A DNA stretch of 5,256 bases. Source: Rubritepida sp. (GTDB lineage Bacteria > Pseudomonadota > Alphaproteobacteria > Acetobacterales > Acetobacteraceae). The DNA lies in assembly GCA_028291485.1 (NCBI GenBank), contig JAQGHZ010000609.1, positions 1-5,256 on the forward strand. The letters run 5' to 3'. The stretch's first letter is position 1; each line of letters starts with the position of its first letter. A program made the position numbers and the translations under genes. Positions 1 through 5,256 of the stretch are shown in pieces. Below the pieces are notes generated by a model, which was not told the origin of the DNA, did no database searches, and saw nothing but the letters and a program-made list of their open reading frames with translations.

Positions 1-60
1 CAGGCCCGTGGAAAGCACGGCGTCGCCGATCCGCGTGGAGGTGATGAACAGGATGCGCAC
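1..60 (-). CDS. N-terminus of a probable family 9 glycosyltransferase (partial)
   Basis: Only the first 20 codons are inside the window; the gene runs off the left edge. Read on the minus strand from a GTG at 58-60, the peptide begins MRILFITSTRIGDAVLSTG. This is the usual opening of family 9 glycosyltransferases (heptosyltransferase type): a short hydrophobic beta strand followed by a glycine-rich turn with an IGDAVLST-like motif. Known members transfer heptose or other sugars from nucleotide-activated donors to lipopolysaccharide or related acceptors at the cytoplasmic face of the inner membrane. The start is well fixed: an in-frame TAG lies just upstream at 70-72, and a GAGG-containing Shine-Dalgarno sequence sits 6 nt before the GTG. 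The gene is divergent from the YgfZ-type gene. Because so little is visible, the family call is a recognition from the N-terminal motif alone, and the sugar and acceptor cannot be given. Confidence 0.62.
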   Translation of the reverse strand, partial: MRILFITSTRIGDAVLSTGL

Positions 61-64
61 TGCG

Positions 65-70
65 CCCCTC
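65..70 (-). promoter_or_regulatory. Shine-Dalgarno sequence of the left-edge glycosyltransferase gene
   Basis: On the minus strand the bases read GAGGGG, with the GAGG core 6 nt before the GTG at 58-60. It overlaps an in-frame TAG at 70-72, so no longer in-frame start is possible. Together these two facts decide the start codon. Confidence 0.55.
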
Positions 71-123
71 TAGCAGAAAGCTTGCCGGTTGAACCCCCTG
101 GCGAAACTGCCACATTCCCCGAC

Positions 124-933
124 ATGCCCATTGCCACACTGCTCGACCGTGCCGTCCTGGAAGTCACCGGCGAGGACCGGCTGGCCTTCCTCCAGGGCCT
201 GATCTCCAACGACGTGACGCAAATCCCTCAGGGCGAGGCGCTCTGGGCCGCGCTGCTGACGCCGCAGGGGAAGTGGCTGGCCGACTTCTTCCTGGTGGCC
301 CAGCCCGAGCGGCTGCTGATGGATGTCGAGGCCGGACTGGCCGAGATGGCCATGGCGAGGCTGCTGCGCTTCCGGCTGCGCTCCAAGGTCGCGATGGGGC
401 GGCTGGAGGGGTTTTCGGTGCAGGCGGGATGGGACGAGGCGGCACCCCCCGGCGCGACGCCCGACCCGCGGCTGGCCGGGGCCGGCTGGCGACTCGTCAC
501 CGATGCGCCGCTGCCGGCGACGGCCTCGGCCGCGGATTACGACATCCATCGCCTGTCGCTGGGCCTGCCCGACGGCAGCCGGGACATGCAGGCCGAGCAG
601 TCCATCCTGCTCGAGGCCGGCTTCGACGAGTTGCACGGCGTCTCCTGGTCCAAGGGCTGCTACATGGGCCAGGAGCTGACGGCGCGGACCAAATATCGCG
701 GACTCGTCAAGCGGCGGCTGGTGCCCGTGGAGGTCGAGGGGCCGATGCCGGCGCGGGGCACGCCCGTGACGCGCGAGGGCGCAGAGGTCGGCGAGATGCG
801 CTCGGGCCAGGGCGCGCGCGGGATGGCGCTGCTGCGGCTGGCGGCGCTGACGGGCGAGCTGCGCTGCGGCGAAGCCGTGCTGCGGCCACGTGTTCCCGCC
901 TGGATGAAGCTGCCGGAATCGACTGAGGTCTGA
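124..933 (+). CDS. ygfZ: YgfZ/CAF17-type folate-binding protein, iron-sulfur cluster maturation
   Basis: This 269-residue protein belongs to the YgfZ/GcvT (IBA57/CAF17) family: tetrahydrofolate-binding, cytoplasmic proteins related to the glycine cleavage T-protein. In E. coli YgfZ supports assembly or repair of some Fe-S enzymes, such as the tRNA methylthiotransferase MiaB. The family signature K-G-C-Y-x-G-Q-E is intact at residues 177-184 (KGCYMGQE), with C179 matching the conserved family cysteine. The N-terminal LQGLISNDVT segment (about 23-32) is the other typical block. The length suits the shorter alphaproteobacterial members; E. coli YgfZ is somewhat longer. I chose ATG 124 over an in-frame TTG at 82 because homologues begin close to a MPIA...DRAVL opening and the 14 extra residues look unconserved. 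No good Shine-Dalgarno sequence precedes ATG 124, so initiation may be leaderless. No terminator is visible after the stop; the next gene begins 45 bp on. Confidence 0.9.
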   Translation: MPIATLLDRAVLEVTGEDRLAFLQGLISNDVTQIPQGEALWAALLTPQGKWLADFFLVAQPERLLMDVEAGLAEMAMARLLRFRLRSKVAMGRLEGFSVQAGWDEAAPPGATPDPRLAGAGWRLVTDAPLPATASAADYDIHRLSLGLPDGSRDMQAEQSILLEAGFDELHGVSWSKGCYMGQELTARTKYRGLVKRRLVPVEVEGPMPARGTPVTREGAEVGEMRSGQGARGMALLRLAALTGELRCGEAVLRPRVPAWMKLPESTEV

Positions 934-977
934 GCGGCTTCACGGCCCGTTAACCTCCTTCCCGATAGCATCGCGGC

Positions 978-1724
978 GTGGAACAGATTCGCGCCGCTGC
1001 CGCCCAGGCTCCCTCCGTTCAACGCACCCGCACCCCTGTCGCGGCCGGCGCCTTCCAGGTTGCGATGGCGCGCGCCCAGGATGGCACGGCGCCCGTGCGA
1101 AACGTGCCGCTCTCCGGCGTCGGGACGGTCACGCGCGCCTGGGAAACCTGGCCCAATGGCGAATTCCGCCAGCACATCGCCCAGGCCGAGCGCAGCGCGG
1201 AACAGGCGCAGCACGGCTATGGGCTGCGCAACCCGCGTTCCGGTGCGCTGGGCCGATACCAGTTCCTGCCGAACACGCTGCTCGACATCGGCTGGAAGGA
1301 TGCACAGGGGAACTGGACGGCCGCGGCACAGCAGGCCAGCGTGCGCAGCGATGCGGATTTCCTGGCGAATCCCTCGGCTCAGGAGGCGGCTTTCTCGGCC
1401 TATCTGCGGCGGACGGAGACGCTGATCGACCGCAATGGTGCGCTGGCGCAGCAGGGGCGGTGCTCCGCGGGGGTGAGTGGGGAGGACATCACGCTGACGG
1501 AGTCCGGCATGGTCGCGGCGGCGCATCGGCGCGGGGCCGGCACGCTGGCCCGCTACATCGCGCATCGGACGAATACGCCCGACGCGCCGGTCCCGGCGCG
1601 CGATCGCCGGGCCTTTGCGGCCGTCGAGCGCCGCCTGCAGGATTTCGGCGATGTCGCCTATGCCAGCATGCGCCCGGCGCCCCGCGCGGTTGCTGGCCTG
1701 GTGCCAGGGTCCAGGGACTTATAG
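978..1724 (+). CDS. Putative lysozyme-fold peptidoglycan hydrolase, no signal peptide seen
   Basis: A 248-residue protein. The best recognisable block is residues 80-106, with SGALGRYQFLPNTL at 88-101. An A-x-G-x-YQF element after an N-P-x-SG turn is characteristic of lysozyme-like and transglycosylase-like muramidases. E71, about 20 residues before it in the context AQAERS, is the likely catalytic glutamate. A second typical helix, MVAAAHRRGAG, lies at 178-188. The role would be cleavage of peptidoglycan glycan strands. Residues 1-50 are Ala/Gln/Arg-rich with no hydrophobic signal segment, so the export route is unclear. It might be flagellar or carried by another secretion system, or the N-terminus may be wrongly placed. 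The start used is GTG 978; an in-frame ATG at codon 30 (1065) is an alternative. There is no clear Shine-Dalgarno sequence. It follows the YgfZ gene by 44 bp on the same strand, but no functional link is evident. The fold call is moderate; substrate and biological role are not established. Confidence 0.72.
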   Translation: MEQIRAAAAQAPSVQRTRTPVAAGAFQVAMARAQDGTAPVRNVPLSGVGTVTRAWETWPNGEFRQHIAQAERSAEQAQHGYGLRNPRSGALGRYQFLPNTLLDIGWKDAQGNWTAAAQQASVRSDADFLANPSAQEAAFSAYLRRTETLIDRNGALAQQGRCSAGVSGEDITLTESGMVAAAHRRGAGTLARYIAHRTNTPDAPVPARDRRAFAAVERRLQDFGDVAYASMRPAPRAVAGLVPGSRDL

Positions 1725-1729
1725 TTCCT

Positions 1730-1750
1730 TTGAGGAGGGCGGCGCCCCCC

Positions 1751-1754
<4 letters not shown>
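1730..1754. terminator. Hairpin between convergent genes, probable bidirectional terminator
   Basis: The arms TTGAGGAGGGC (1730-1740) and GCCCCCCTCAA (1744-1754) form an 11-position stem with one A-C mismatch and a GGC loop. The stem starts 6 nt after the stop of the hydrolase gene and includes the TGA stop of ppdK (1751-1753, minus strand). Its place between two convergent genes fits a shared terminator. There is no T-tract on either side (GCCGTCC follows on plus, AGGAACTAT on minus), so it is not a classical intrinsic terminator. It could also act by protecting mRNA 3' ends, or termination could be Rho-dependent. Confidence 0.5.
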
Positions 1755-4423
<2,669 letters not shown>

Positions 4424-4431
4424 GCGCGGTT

Positions 4432-4437
4432 TCCCTT
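4432..4437 (-). promoter_or_regulatory. ppdK Shine-Dalgarno sequence overlapping the glyS stop codon
   Basis: On the minus strand the junction reads GCT TAA GGGAAACCGCGC ATG. The AAGGGA element shares its two A's with the TAA stop of glyS and lies 8 nt before the ppdK ATG. Ribosomes finishing glyS would therefore arrive on the ppdK initiation site. This supports co-transcription and possible translational coupling. Confidence 0.6.
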
Positions 4438-5256
4438 AAGCTTCGATTTTCGACAGGTCGCCGACGGCGTCCATCGCTGTGCGTAGGCGCGAGAGTAGTC
4501 GCAGACGGTTGCGGCGTAATGAAGGCTCGGGGTCATTGACCATGATCCGGTCGAAGAAGGCGTCGACGGGCGGGCGGAGGGCGGCGAGGGCGGAGGTGGC
4601 GGAGGCGAAGTTCTCGGCCCCCAGCCGCTCCCGGACTGCGGGTTCCGCCTGGTCGAGCGCCGCGTTGAGGGCCTGCTCCTCCGGCAACGCGAGAAGAGGC
4701 TGGTCGACCGGCCCGGAATGAGGGCCGTCCTTCTTTTCCTCGATGCGCAGGATGTTCTGGGCCCGCTTGTAGGCGGCCAGGAGGTTCTTTCCGTCCTCGG
4801 ATTCGACAAGGCTCTTCAACGCCTCGGCGCGGGAAAGGATGCGCAGGAGATCGTCGTCCTCGCCGATGCTGGCGGTGACGAGGTCGTGCCGGGCGCCCTC
4901 GGCGCGGAGCTGGACGCGAAGGCGGTCGGTGAGGAAGTCGACCACGCCGGCGCCGAATGCCGCGACCATGGGCGGATGGCGGCCCTCCGGTGGCTGGCCC
5001 GCCTTCATGCGCTCGCTGGCGACGGCCATGCCGAATTCGGGCGAGGCGGTCGCGCCGACGGCCTGCGGGAAGCCGAAGAAGGCCTCGCCCAGGATGTCCG
5101 CGAGGCGCAGGCGCAGGCCGTTCTCGCGCAGAATGCGGATCACGCCGAGGGCGGCGCGGCGCAGCGCAAAGGGATCGCCGTTGCCGGTCGGCCGCTCATC
5201 GGCGGCGAAGAAGCCGGCGAGCTGGTCCAGCTTGTCCGCCAGCGCGACGGCGATCG
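4436..5256 (-). CDS. glyS: Glycyl-tRNA synthetase beta subunit, C-terminal part (partial)
   Basis: The last 272 codons of glyS are present; the 5' part lies beyond the right edge. The frame is open to position 5256, so the gene is cut by the window and not shortened by an internal start. GlyS is the beta chain of the bacterial alpha2-beta2 type glycyl-tRNA synthetase, which charges tRNA-Gly in the cytoplasm. The beta chain contributes tRNA recognition while GlyQ holds the aminoacylation site. Telling blocks are DKLDQLAGFF (residues 7-16 of the visible part), TGNGDPFALRRAALG (23-37) and the family-typical ending with FDRIMVNDP, RRNRLRLLSRL and LSKIEA. The last 150 or so residues form the DALR-like helical anticodon-binding region. 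The stop TAA (4436-4438) overlaps the ppdK ribosome-binding site. I expect glyQ just upstream, outside the window, but cannot see it. Confidence 0.96.
   Translation of the reverse strand, partial: IAVALADKLDQLAGFFAADERPTGNGDPFALRRAALGVIRILRENGLRLRLADILGEAFFGFPQAVGATASPEFGMAVASERMKAGQPPEGRHPPMVAAFGAGVVDFLTDRLRVQLRAEGARHDLVTASIGEDDDLLRILSRAEALKSLVESEDGKNLLAAYKRAQNILRIEEKKDGPHSGPVDQPLLALPEEQALNAALDQAEPAVRERLGAENFASATSALAALRPPVDAFFDRIMVNDPEPSLRRNRLRLLSRLRTAMDAVGDLSKIEA

Noticed and set aside
82..123. An N-terminal extension of the YgfZ-type protein from TTG 82.
   Set aside because: The added 14 residues look unconserved, and family members normally begin close to the ATG 124 position. AGAAAG upstream is a weak ribosome-binding site, so the longer form is not excluded outright.
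273..926. A 217-codon plus-strand frame inside the YgfZ gene.
   Set aside because: It is an alternative-frame shadow with an Ala/Gly/Arg-rich product; the YgfZ frame carries the KGCYMGQE signature.
660..1565. A 301-codon minus-strand frame spanning the YgfZ and hydrolase genes.
   Set aside because: It is antisense to two genes with recognisable family motifs, has no known motif of its own, and its composition is that of a chance frame in GC-rich DNA.

Overview
The window is GC-rich, gene-dense bacterial chromosome. It most resembles an alphaproteobacterium, perhaps Acetobacteraceae or another Rhodospirillales member. That placement rests on codon use, the glyS-ppdK pairing and the style of the encoded proteins, not on a marker gene. 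I see no insertion sequence, phage module, CRISPR array, tRNA or rRNA.

Layout, left to right: (a) 1-60, minus strand, the first 20 codons of a gene leaving the left edge, resembling a family 9 glycosyltransferase (heptosyltransferase type). (b) 124-933, plus strand, a complete YgfZ/CAF17-type folate-binding protein of iron-sulfur cluster enzyme maturation, divergent from (a) across 63 bp. (c) 978-1724, plus strand, a lysozyme-fold-like putative peptidoglycan hydrolase with no visible signal peptide. (d) 1730-1754, a strong hairpin between convergent genes. (e) 1751-4423, minus strand, a complete pyruvate, phosphate dikinase (ppdK). (f) 4436-5256, minus strand, the C-terminal part of the glycyl-tRNA synthetase beta subunit (glyS), running off the right edge.

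The minus-strand pair glyS-ppdK is separated by 12 bp, and the ppdK Shine-Dalgarno sequence overlaps the glyS stop codon, so the two are very probably co-transcribed. The two plus-strand genes have no obvious Shine-Dalgarno sequence and may use leaderless or weakly led starts. All gene-free stretches are short (63, 44, 26 and 12 bp).

Nothing here is convincingly a new system. The points most worth a second look are the export-signal-less hydrolase, a near-ideal minus-strand Shine-Dalgarno sequence in the 44-bp gap at 934-977 that precedes a 78-codon antisense frame, and the hairpin that contains the ppdK stop codon.
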